A program made the position numbers and the translations under genes. Below the pieces are notes generated by a model. The model did no database searches. It saw only the letters and a list, made by a program, of their open reading frames with translations, and was not told where the DNA came from. 64,000 bases of DNA. Source: Bolinopsis microptera (lineage: Eukaryota; Ctenophora; Tentaculata; Lobata; Bolinopsidae). Shown piece after piece: positions 55,156 to 64,000 of this stretch; the first letter of the stretch is position 1, and the number at the start of each line of letters is the position of its first letter. The stretch is taken from NCBI RefSeq assembly GCF_026151205.1, contig NC_087074.1:16040962-16104961 (forward strand). The letters are read 5' to 3'.

Positions 55156-56620
55156 GCCTACGCGTACTGCGTGACGCGCTTGTTTCACGGTCGCGCGCTA
55201 CTGCAAGCGAGAGGGCTCTGGTTAGAGCAACGGGTCATACAACGTATGACAAAGTGAAACGACCGTGGGGGTCACAACGTGATACGTACAAGTCATTCCG
55301 CCGAATCTCTATTTATGACAGGCTGAGCGCGGCCAGCAGTTGTAGCGTGATGCACTACTGGACTGCGCCTTAACGTTCACATAGCCATGTGTCTACGCGT
55401 ACTACGTGACGCGCGCTACTGCAAGCGAGAGGGCTCTGGTTAGAGCAAGCCTTAACGGGTGATACTCGTAAAATATCTGTCATGTTCCATATATTGGACC
55501 GTCGACGAGTCCAACTTGGCGCGCGTCCTGGTAGGTTGTAAACCTACAAGGTCGCGCCGCGCATCAAATAATTCTTCTCGCAACCCTTCGGTAGATCGGC
55601 GAGATGCACCACTGTGCCTCACCGGGAATCTCCCCTTACCTGGGATCATTTCGTCCGTAAAATTTTACACAATATAAAAGCTACAATAAGTTTGCTCTAA
55701 CCAGAGCTCTCTCGCTTGCAGTAGTTGTGAAACAAGCGCGTCACGCAGTACGCGTATACACATGGCTATGTAAACATGTATACTGTATACGTCTAATAAT
55801 ATTTATATGTTTTATTCTCTAGCAAGCATTCTGTAAATGGGAGTTTCGCATTTATTATAATACAATAATACCTTGGCCGCTTCGGGCCGCTCGAAATAAT
55901 TCCCGACAGCTTGCTAGAGGGAATTTGCGGCCCGAAGCAGCCAAGGTATTATTTTTTATAATACGTTCCGGTTCCGATAGGAAGGGGTGTAATGTGATAC
56001 GTGCCCTTACCTGAGGACCCCAGGCTATTATGTTCATTAACAAACGAATAAAGATTTGGCGGAATGACAGGCTGAGCGCGGCCCAGTAATACGTGCCCAT
56101 GATACAATATAGTGTATAATATATAAAACGCCAGTGTTATTTGTTTTGAAACTTGCCGCCAGTTTCCGAGTTTTAGTGGATATAATTCCCGGAAGGTATT
56201 ATAAAACAACCAGCCAGCCTCCGCATTACAATCTTTTTGTATCACGTTGTGACCCCCACGGTCATTTCACTATGGTGGAGTTTCTACGATACAGGGGAGC
56301 CGCGCACTGCACTTGTGCGCAGCGGGTCATACAACGTGTGACAACGTGATACATGTTTCGTATCCCAATATCGGCGGCGCGCGCTTCGCGTGCGAAAAGT
56401 GGCATGCAACGTATGTCAAGTGACAACAATCTTTCGGGTGCCAAGTTCGTTTATAAAATCTAATCATATAATAAAATTGATCCAATACTTTAAGATGAAC
56501 GGTATATCGTTGACCATTGTTAATGATCTGGCCCGGCGCGCGCTACTTCGTAGCACTTGCCGGCAAGTACTATAACATTTCGAGAAGAAAGCGGCGCGCG
56601 CTACTTCGAAGAAAATTAGA
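55156..56620. repeat. CpG-rich mosaic of direct and inverted repeats
   Basis: Several phrases recur in both orientations. GCAAGCGAGAGGGCTCTGGT occurs at about 55203 and 55421 and inverted near 55695. GTGGGGGTCACAACGTGATA occurs near 55265 and inverted near 56241. GACAGGCTGAGCGCGGCC occurs near 55318 and 56067. GGCGCGCGCTACTTCG occurs twice near 56533-56610. A hairpin with 24-bp arms, one mismatch, sits at 55867-55890 / 55927-55950. Nothing coding is supported; the layout suggests overlapping foldback-type mobile elements. Confidence 0.65.
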
Positions 56621-57547
56621 CGAGTAACATCCGTCAAATATTATGTTATTGACACAATCTGTTATTTTTTGTTATTTACCCAGAATGTAGAGGAGTAACT
56701 GTTCATACAGTTGTACTTATATAGTTTTGCATGGTTTAGTTGCATAGTAGTGTCCGAATTGCACTGATTCTAGCCCGAGTAGTGTTCGAAAGGGCGCCCT
56801 GTTTTGACATACCTCCTGAGCCGGTACTCATTTCCTCTCTGAGCTAGCTAGTGTATATCAGTTTCTTGTTGGTGTTTTGTCTGTGTTTGTTTGTCCGTAG
56901 TAGTGAGTAGGAATTTACTGTAACTTTGGAGACTGGGCGCAGTAATGTCCCAGAGGGTTTGTAACATCATGGATGCTGACTAAGCTTACCTGATCCTCTC
57001 CAACTTGTATTAGTACACTACTTTATTCACACCAGTCATTTCACTACATTAAACTGATTGAGGTTATGCCCTTTGTACATGCTGAAGCGATATGCTATGA
57101 TGGGTGGAATATGAGTTAGGATCAGTTTGGTCCGTTTCATGGCAAAAACATTTATTGAACTGTTCATACAATGGTATAACAAAAATCAACTTTTTTTCCC
57201 CTTGAAATAAGGTTTAATGTGGAGTGGACATGTAATAACAGAAATGATGAATGATGTCATATCAGAGCGAAAATAGATGAGAGCAACAAAATAATCGGTA
57301 ATATAAAAACAGATCGAAGAATTTAATTTTTTGTCATGTTTATTTAACTTTAAAGATGTTATGTGTGTGCTGTTATTGTTTTGCTAATTTTACTAGCATC
57401 TTGTCCCCTAAAAATATACCATTAAAGTTTACTAAACTTAAACAGTTTATATTGTGCCCAATTTATTAAATTTAATTATAATTATAATTATAATTCTAAT
57501 ATCATACCTGATAACGATGATAACTCTGTAACACACTGTTTTTACAG
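56621..57547. other. Unique sequence upstream of the terminal exons
   Basis: No exon with the required phase (one leftover base before 57548) could be recognised here. The 5' part of the following gene is not placed. Confidence 0.35.
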
Positions 57548-58394
57548 AAAAATCACAGAAAGATTACCAAAAAGCCATCGCGATGGATATTTATGAACAC
57601 GCAGCAACAGTCCTTTGTCAGTTATTAGACGCTCGTTACAAAGATGGTAGTAAGCTCATGAATTTTATTATTAATTGAGGGATTTTTTGCATACAATGTC
57701 AGCAAGAATATGTAGATGTATGCCTCTACACCCCTCAGCGAGTTTACTTTCGGTATTAAAGGGTGGGGACAGACATTGTATGTGAACAATCACTAATGGG
57801 GCAAGGGGTCTTCATGTGATAATTCACGGAATTTGATGACCTTAATCTCATCTTAAGCTTAAGTTATAGCTGGTCGAAAGTTTCACAACGGAATAGAATA
57901 AGGCATCAACAACATTGTTTGAAATGGAGTTTAAATGCAGAGAATGACTTCTTTATCTTTCAGACTGGCTGAAGAAAACTGAAGTGCTTGGGAGGTTACT
58001 GATTGATTTTCATTGTGTAAGTTGTGGACAAGAACAATGGTATTAACCATCTCGAATTTAAGATTTGGAACGGTTGTATTTGAAAACTAGAACATATAGA
58101 ATAAAGATTATAAGTTGATTATATTGTATAATATATATGTCAAAAATATGTCAAAACCGCTTTATTGTGTAGAAGTTCAGCAATGAAATATGTATATATA
58201 TTTTTATATCTCCTTATTATAATTCCATTGCCTGTGCTTGCTCGCTCACATGCAATCTTTTAATGGTAAGTTTATAAATGATCTTTCAGAGGATCACAGA
58301 ACTGAAACTGAAGAAGAGTGTTTCAAACAGCGAGACAACTCTGACACCCTCCACCTTGATGTCGAAAAAAAGAAGCTTAGAGGATATTTCATAG
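57548..58394 (+). CDS. Last three exons of an unrecognised gene
   Basis: Three short segments join in frame with good splice sites: 57548-57646 (TTTACAG acceptor, GTAGTA donor), 57964-58016 (TTTCAG acceptor, GTAAGT donor) and 58290-58394 ending in TAG. The translation is (K)SQKDYQKAIAMDIYEHAA then TVLCQLLDARYKDDWLKKTE, VLGRLLIDFHCRITELKLKK, and a serine/threonine-rich tail ending KKRSLEDIS. The first two exons look helical and conserved-protein-like; the tail is basic and likely disordered. I do not recognise the family. Evidence is frame and splice consistency only; earlier exons are missing, possibly displaced by the repeat-rich block upstream. Confidence 0.5.
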
Positions 58395-58520
58395 ATTATT
58401 ATTTGAACAATGACTTGTATCAAGTTTGTTGTGTTTTTAAAACCTATTTATACTTTGGCCCGACTCAAGCGAACATTTTATTTTGTTTGATTTTATTTCC
58501 TGGCTCGTCTTTATCACAAT

Positions 58521-58776
58521 CAGTGGAGTAACGTTGCCTGTTGGCGCCTCTGCTGAAAAAGCGCCCCTAGCCTGTTGGTGCCCCCTTCCCTTTTGGCGCC
58601 CCTCCCTAAAATTGAACAGATTATATTATTTTAGAGGATACGCCGGTAAAATCTCTAAAAAGAGCAAAACGCGCAGTTTTGCTAGTACCGTAGTTGTCCC
58701 ACATTTAAACAACAATTTGGCGCCCCCCCCCCTAAGATTGCACAGCGGGGTCGGTTGGCCCTTCGTTATGCCACTG
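58521..58776. mobile_element. 256-bp hAT MITE with perfect 8-bp TSD
   Basis: Ends CAGTGGAGTAACG and CGTTATGCCACTG form a 13-bp inverted repeat with two mismatches. The flanks are identical ATCACAAT octamers (58513-58520, 58777-58784). The interior is rich in GGCGCCCC motifs. Non-coding. Confidence 0.92.
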
Positions 58777-58784
58777 ATCACAAT

Positions 58785-60597
58785 TGTTTTTATTTATTAT
58801 TATTTTTATTCTTATCAAATTATGTTCATATGGTTATTCAGTCTGATAATTTAATTTGGAAATTGTACTGAATCTGTTTGTCAAATTAAACAAGTACAGA
58901 TGCAGCAACACATTTTAGTGTATTGCTTAGACTTTAGACGGACTCAACTTAAACGTATTTTGAAAAAGTCTACCGTTGTTGGAATTCATTTTTGGGGTGC
59001 TGAACTTTGATATTAAATTATTTTGAAACACTAGCAAAAGATAGAATGCAAAATGTTTTAGCAAGCAACTATTAAGTAAAACAAAATTTAAGTAAAACAA
59101 AATTTAAATTTTATTGCCATTACAATGAATAATGATATCATAATAAATATAAGTAGACATCCGATAATAAACTTGTTACATCCAGTACAACCCAAGATGT
59201 CAGCCGACGCGACTTACAAAAATAAAGAAAGCTAGCATGTTATGTTCATTGTTCATAGTTTTTCTAACGAGCATGCTTAGCACTTAGGCTGTACTACGGA
59301 AATAGCTTTAATTCTACGTCATATTAAAAACTTTACATCATTTTTGAGATACAAAAATAAATTTTAAAATAAATAACTCTTTTGCTGTTTAGGCGCGGCA
59401 CCGCGCTTGACCCACATGCTATACAGTGTGTAGCAACACAGCGCTGAAAACAGAAGCTGAATGAGCTATAACATATAAGCGGTGCGTGCGCCGCGCCTAA
59501 ACCTAAAACCATAAACTTTAAATATTGTCAAGATATTAAACGAGTTTTGCAAAATAATATAGCATGCTGACTTCGTAGGATATTACAATTATACCAGTGC
59601 CAGTTCCAAATGTGAGTCAGCGCTTAAACCAAAAGCAGTTGGCAAAAGGAGCCAGTTGCCTGCAAGAGCTTTACTAGCACCCGATTTACCACTTTTGGAG
59701 CACAAACTCAAACCTAAAACCGGCCAAGCACAAAAATATGTTATCGCCACGATTGGGTGGATTGATTCCCAGGATATTTATCAGCATGCTGATAAATATT
59801 CTGCTGCAGCACGCGGCACTAATAGTATATGAAGTTCATTATCGAATTTTAGATATGCCCTGGATCGTTTAACACATATGTAAAAGGTTATTAAAGAATA
59901 ATTAATGTTTGGTTCGTATATAAATCGATATTAATCAATTATTTAAAATAGTATTTGTGTTTGTTATTATTAACTATTGAGTTGCGTTCGATTTAAATAT
60001 TAAAACACTACTACAATACATTTCACAAAACAAAACGACGGGGACACAGAAAGGAGAAGGACAACACATCACACGTAAGGAAACTGCTGCTGTTGACGAG
60101 TATCTGATTATATTAATTATGGGTCTTTTGTTCATTAAAATAAGTGTGATCATACTTCTAGAGTATATTGGGCTGACACAGTTGCTGCAAGGTTAACATT
60201 GGGGTCCAAAACCGGGAGTGTGATACAACTTAATTTCGCGTTACGTAGTAATAATATAAGAGATACAAAATATAAAATATAAGTCACTGTAGGTTCACGG
60301 ATATAGCGCGGCTTCATTTCATTATTCTGGCGCGGTAAATCACGCTGGGTAATGAAATGATAGAGTTATACAATATTTAAGTTTCGCGCGCTACGTTTAC
60401 ACAATATATTTGTGAGTCCGTCCCACGTTCCAGACGAACACTCCAGACAAGTCCAGACACCAGTGTAAAGCGGATGATCAGTGTTCTGTGTTATATGTGT
60501 GAATATATAGTTTCTATGTTTGACTGTGGTGTGTATTGTGTGTGTTATTTTGTGTGTGTAGTATGAAATCTATATGGACTAGTTTGTGTGTTCTTAA
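58785..60597. other. Intergenic sequence with small palindromic elements
   Basis: It contains an inverted-repeat element near 59391-59503 whose ends are TAGGCGCGGC and GCCGCGCCTA. It also holds a perfect 26-bp palindrome at 59774-59799 centred on GCATGC (half-site ATATTTATCAGCA). The part just below 60597 is likely the 3' UTR of the LINE on the minus strand. No cellular gene. Confidence 0.55.
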
Positions 60598-63500
60598 TTA
60601 TAGGCACATGTCATTTCCATCAAAGTTGAGTTCTGACCATTCATCAGTGTTTCCAGCTTTTTGAGCATTGAGTAGCATAGATTTAATGCGACCTTTAACA
60701 AGTGCAATTGGGGACGAGAAGTCAATCTTACTAGAAGGTTTAAGGAATTTATTCCACATATTCGAGGTTTTATATACAAACAAATTGGTTGCAGCGGGGT
60801 TAATAAAGTAGTTATCACGTCGGGGTGACTTTTGAAATAAATTGTACATCGGTATTGGAGTGTGAAGTTTGATTATTTTAAACATTTCAAGTAGACAGTG
60901 GTACTTATACAAATTATGCACGCAGAGTATTTTGTTTCTGCTGAGAAGGGGTTTACTTGATTCTCGTTTATAGAAGTCGGCTCCAAGTTTTTGGGATCCA
61001 ATTGGGCGGGTTCTAGCACATGTTTTGAACTTATTACTGTATGCCTCTTGATCACCAAATAGAATACAAGTGCACTTTTTTTGAATTTTAAATATTGGTT
61101 CAAGCCTATTGTTCGATATGCCTCCCCACACTGAGATCCCATATCCTAGATGAGATTCGAAGAGGGTGTGGTAGAGGTCATTATACAGCTCTTTAGGTAT
61201 AAATCTTCTCATACGGCAGAGTTTACCGACTTCACACTTTAATTTAGAACTAAGATATGCAGTATGAGGTTTCCAGTTAAGGTTTTTATCTATAATAACG
61301 CCGAGGAATTTAGTTTCATCAACACGTTTAATGACTGTGTTATTCAACGTTAAAATAAGATCATTACTATTACTACTACTACTAGTTACATCCTTCTTTC
61401 CTGGTGTAAAGTGAATGTAACAGCATTTCTTGATGTTAATGTGGAGAAGATTGCATTTCATATAATTGTAAACAGAATTCATTATAGTATTAGCTTTTTG
61501 GTAGAGATTCTGGACAGATTTGTCGACTACAAATATATTGGTGTCATCAGCGAAAAGTATAAATTTTCCTAGGTCTGATGAGTTATAGATATCGTTTATG
61601 TAAATTATAAACAGTAGCGGTCCTAAAACACTACCTTGTGGTACTCCACAAATAACAGGGAGTTTATCAGATTCCTCACCTATAACTGAAACGTACTGCT
61701 GTCTGTTCGATAGGTAACTTCCAATAAGCTCGTTTGCGTTACCTCTTATACCATATTTGTCAAGTTTTATGAGAAGTTTATCGTGACTGATAGTGTCAAA
61801 TGCCTTTGATAAGTCGATAAAGATACCTAATACATGTTGCTTTTCCTTTATATGGGAGTTTACATAGTCAACTGAGTAATTAAGGGCGTGGTTAGTTGAG
61901 TGACTCTTCCTAAAACCAAACTGGTTCTCAAACAAAACGTTCTGCGACACAAGAAAACTGTACAAACGGGAGTAGATTACTTTCTCAAATAACTTTCCGA
62001 ACACAGCTAGGGTAGATACTGGCCTATAGTTTTCGAGATATTCTGTACCGTCTTTTTTGTATATAGGGCTAATTTTACCAATTTTCAGTCGGTCTGGAAA
62101 AGTTCCATTTCTCATGTGTTCATTAAATAATACTGACAGGAGTGGGCTTATAATCTTAGACGTTCGTTTGATGACGTGAATAGGGATGTCACTAGCTTTT
62201 CCATTCTTGAGTTCGCTAATGATTTTCTCTATTTCTTCTGGTGTACAATCGCTGAGAAATATACTTGAGGTATTTGGCCTTGGTAAGTAGTCCGTAAAGC
62301 ATTGAATTGGACTTAGTCTAATTTGACCGGTTGTACTGTATGATTCATTCAACTTAGGGGCAAGAGATACAAAGTAATTGTTAAATTCGTTAGCTATAAT
62401 TCTACGGTTCATTATTTTCTCATTATTAATAACAAACGGGGGTTTAATTTCTCGTTTCCCTTTGCCGCGTATCTTATTGATTAGTTGCCATGTTTTCTTA
62501 CTGTCACCTTGAACTTCATTAAATTTACCCATATTGTACGAAGTTTGAGCCTTTTCACGTATAACTTTGAGTTCTTTTCTATAATATTTATAAGTTAAGT
62601 ACTCACTGCGCTTTTTGTTACATACTGCGCAGTGACAGAAGCCACCTTTTGTGTCAGTATCTCCTAGATTACACTTGACTTTGCGAGCTTTGACCCAGTT
62701 TTCGTATAGTTCGTGACAGTGATTTATTGATGTTATAATTGCTGGTGTAATCCATGGATTGTTTTGCATAGTGCGTTTTGTACATTTCGGGGTTTCTAAC
62801 TTGAAACATTCGTCAAAAGCAACGTTAAATGTGTCAGCAAAGGTATCAAAACAATTTATTACAGTGTTATCAAGACTATTTGATAGTTTGTCGGTGAACT
62901 TATCTACGTTAGAGTTACAGTAGTCATAGAACTGTTCATACTTAATCTTGCAATCGTTCTGGTCAAGGTGTGTGTTGAGTGCTAAGAATATGGGGTGATG
63001 ATGTGTGATTTTGTCTTTGAATGTGCCAGATGTTATAATGTTGTCTAAATCATTGGTAATGATGTTATCGATGCATGAAGGAATACAGCCGGGTTTTTCA
63101 TGGGTCATTACAGATATGAGAGGATAGAAGCCTCGACTGTAAAGAACGTGTTCATATTTAGCAACCTTGTTGCTGTCGCCGTGAAGATTGATGTTAAAGT
63201 CACCAGCTATATACGAGTGTCTGGGGACTTTGTCCAGAGTGTCGGCTAGTTCACTTAGCGCTAAGTCAAAATTGCCACTCGGAGGGCGGTATAAAACTCC
63301 AACAAAGGTGCTTGAGTTACCATTGTTGAATCTTAAAAATAGGATTTCTAGGTTTTCACTTACATAGGAGAGGGTATTATCGATTGTTGCATTTAGTGAC
63401 TGGTGGATATAAATTGCAACTCCGGTGCCCTTCTTTTTCTCTCGAAAGGTTGCTTGGTAAAAACTATTGTATTCGGTTAATTGATACAAGCTACTTAATT

Positions 63501-63948
63501 CAGGTCCTACATTTGTTTCAGCAAGTGCAATTATGGAAAACTTTTTGTTATATCGGCGAAGATCTATACACATAGTATCAAAGTTACTTTTGTTACCGTC
63601 TATGTTTTGAAACATCATTGACATTTGACCTTCGGTTAAAGTTTCTAGAGTTTGATTAATTTGACTTCTGTTAAGCTGAGAACAGCAGTTTAAAATTTGC
63701 GAGAGCTTAGTTATCGTATCGTCTAGATCGATTTCTTCGTCGGAGATATCATATTTGAACGGGTTGTATCGTTTAACAGCAAGATTTACACATGTATTGC
63801 AGAGAAAGTTACCGCATAAATCGGTATTGACAATATTGTAGCATTTATGATGAGTTGCATGGTTACATTCGGAACACTCGACTATGGCTTGGCCCACATA
63901 GATACCCTTGCAGCAGTGTTTACATACCTCTTTAGTTAGAGTAGTCAT
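60598..63948 (-). CDS. LINE polyprotein: PHD finger, APE endonuclease, reverse transcriptase
   Basis: 1116 aa without interruption. Residues 9-53 form a PHD-type zinc finger (CKHC, CSEC, HxxC, CNTC). Residues about 110-330 are an APE-like endonuclease: FQNIDGNKSNFD, an ALAETNVG catalytic Glu, AGDFNINLHGD, and the terminal THHHP. A C-x-C-x2-C cluster (FCHCAVCNKKR) follows. Residues about 590-860 are reverse transcriptase: NYRPVSTLAVFGKLFEKVI, GFRKSHSTNHAL, FIDLSKAFDTISHDKL, GVPQGSVLGPLLF and the catalytic FADDT. The C-terminus (SHLGYGISVWGG, then SSKIDFSSP) is typical of the CR1/L2/Jockey group; there is no RNase H. The PHD finger at the start of the same frame is a feature of some CR1-like LINEs and may bind chromatin. 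The frame is judged functional from intact motifs. Confidence 0.93.
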   Translation of the reverse strand: MTTLTKEVCKHCCKGIYVGQAIVECSECNHATHHKCYNIVNTDLCGNFLCNTCVNLAVKRYNPFKYDISDEEIDLDDTITKLSQILNCCSQLNRSQINQTLETLTEGQMSMMFQNIDGNKSNFDTMCIDLRRYNKKFSIIALAETNVGPELSSLYQLTEYNSFYQATFREKKKGTGVAIYIHQSLNATIDNTLSYVSENLEILFLRFNNGNSSTFVGVLYRPPSGNFDLALSELADTLDKVPRHSYIAGDFNINLHGDSNKVAKYEHVLYSRGFYPLISVMTHEKPGCIPSCIDNIITNDLDNIITSGTFKDKITHHHPIFLALNTHLDQNDCKIKYEQFYDYCNSNVDKFTDKLSNSLDNTVINCFDTFADTFNVAFDECFKLETPKCTKRTMQNNPWITPAIITSINHCHELYENWVKARKVKCNLGDTDTKGGFCHCAVCNKKRSEYLTYKYYRKELKVIREKAQTSYNMGKFNEVQGDSKKTWQLINKIRGKGKREIKPPFVINNEKIMNRRIIANEFNNYFVSLAPKLNESYSTTGQIRLSPIQCFTDYLPRPNTSSIFLSDCTPEEIEKIISELKNGKASDIPIHVIKRTSKIISPLLSVLFNEHMRNGTFPDRLKIGKISPIYKKDGTEYLENYRPVSTLAVFGKLFEKVIYSRLYSFLVSQNVLFENQFGFRKSHSTNHALNYSVDYVNSHIKEKQHVLGIFIDLSKAFDTISHDKLLIKLDKYGIRGNANELIGSYLSNRQQYVSVIGEESDKLPVICGVPQGSVLGPLLFIIYINDIYNSSDLGKFILFADDTNIFVVDKSVQNLYQKANTIMNSVYNYMKCNLLHINIKKCCYIHFTPGKKDVTSSSSNSNDLILTLNNTVIKRVDETKFLGVIIDKNLNWKPHTAYLSSKLKCEVGKLCRMRRFIPKELYNDLYHTLFESHLGYGISVWGGISNNRLEPIFKIQKKCTCILFGDQEAYSNKFKTCARTRPIGSQKLGADFYKRESSKPLLSRNKILCVHNLYKYHCLLEMFKIIKLHTPIPMYNLFQKSPRRDNYFINPAATNLFVYKTSNMWNKFLKPSSKIDFSSPIALVKGRIKSMLLNAQKAGNTDEWSELNFDGNDMCL

Positions 63949-64000
63949 GACGGTTGGTAGCCGTCAGGATCACCAGATACTCGTTTATCAGCAGGAAGAG
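60598..64000 (-). mobile_element. Non-LTR retrotransposon (LINE), near full length, cut by window end
   Basis: The element reads right to left: a short 5' UTR (63949 to the window edge), one intact long open frame, then a 3' UTR below 60598 whose end I could not fix. No target-site duplication could be checked because the 5' end is outside. An intact frame implies recent activity. Confidence 0.85.

Noticed and set aside
55113..55677. Arg-rich open frames in the CpG-rich repeat block
   Set aside because: They cross inverted-repeat boundaries and occur on both strands; no family resemblance.

Overview
This is animal nuclear DNA. It has spliced genes with GT-AG introns of tens to a few hundred bases, AATAAA poly(A) signals, very long microsatellites and minisatellites, LINEs and hAT-type MITEs. 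The gene families (C2CD5, FIRRM/C1orf112, heterotrimeric G-protein beta) point to a metazoan. The AT-rich, repeat-laden sequence suggests an invertebrate, but I cannot place it to a phylum. I saw no prokaryotic operons, CRISPR arrays, rRNA or convincing tRNA.

Layout. 1-4.4 kb (minus strand): a spliced transposase-like gene with intact 3' exons and a broken 5' part, next to a duplicated alpha-kinase fragment. 4.8-5.4 kb: a GC-rich hAT-like element. 6.3-11.9 kb (plus): a C2CD5 orthologue (YbjQ-like repeats and C-terminal domain; no C2 domain visible). 12.45-18.33 kb (plus): a 15-exon alpha-solenoid gene that I assign to FIRRM/C1orf112. Its fourth intron carries a TTAA foldback element that itself contains a nested element. 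19.1-20.05 kb: a 56-bp minisatellite. 22.3-23.0 kb: a poly-G-ended MITE. 25.8-43.3 kb: an almost gene-free block of satellites (GT, GA, CT, 42-bp, 37-bp, 15-bp and GTGA arrays), a CRE-site cluster, a LINE RNase H remnant and a hAT MITE. 43.8-46.5 kb: a 2.66-kb poly-G-ended element carrying LINE fragments. 49.1-52.4 kb (plus): a complete six-exon G-beta gene behind a polypyrimidine satellite. 54.6-56.6 kb: a cluster of inverted repeats and palindromes. 57.5-58.4 kb (plus): the last three exons of an unrecognised gene. 60.6-64 kb (minus): an intact LINE with PHD finger, APE endonuclease and reverse transcriptase, cut by the window end.

Most novel signal. Three elements of different sequence (13534-13920, 22316-23007, 43807-46469) share one architecture. 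Each begins with a G-run and ends with a C-run, and each is flanked by a perfect 6-bp target-site duplication (TATCTA, AGAATA, AAAATC). Each end is a quasi-palindrome of short repeats around an asymmetric core, and that core lies in the same orientation at both ends, whereas ordinary terminal inverted repeats would reverse it. The first of them sits inside the left arm of a TTAA-flanked foldback element in an intron of the FIRRM-like gene.

The cellular genes are not functionally linked in any way visible here: vesicle traffic/insulin response (C2CD5), RAD51 regulation (FIRRM) and GPCR signalling (G-beta). Exon boundaries were placed by hand from splice consensus, reading frame and family resemblance remembered without database search.
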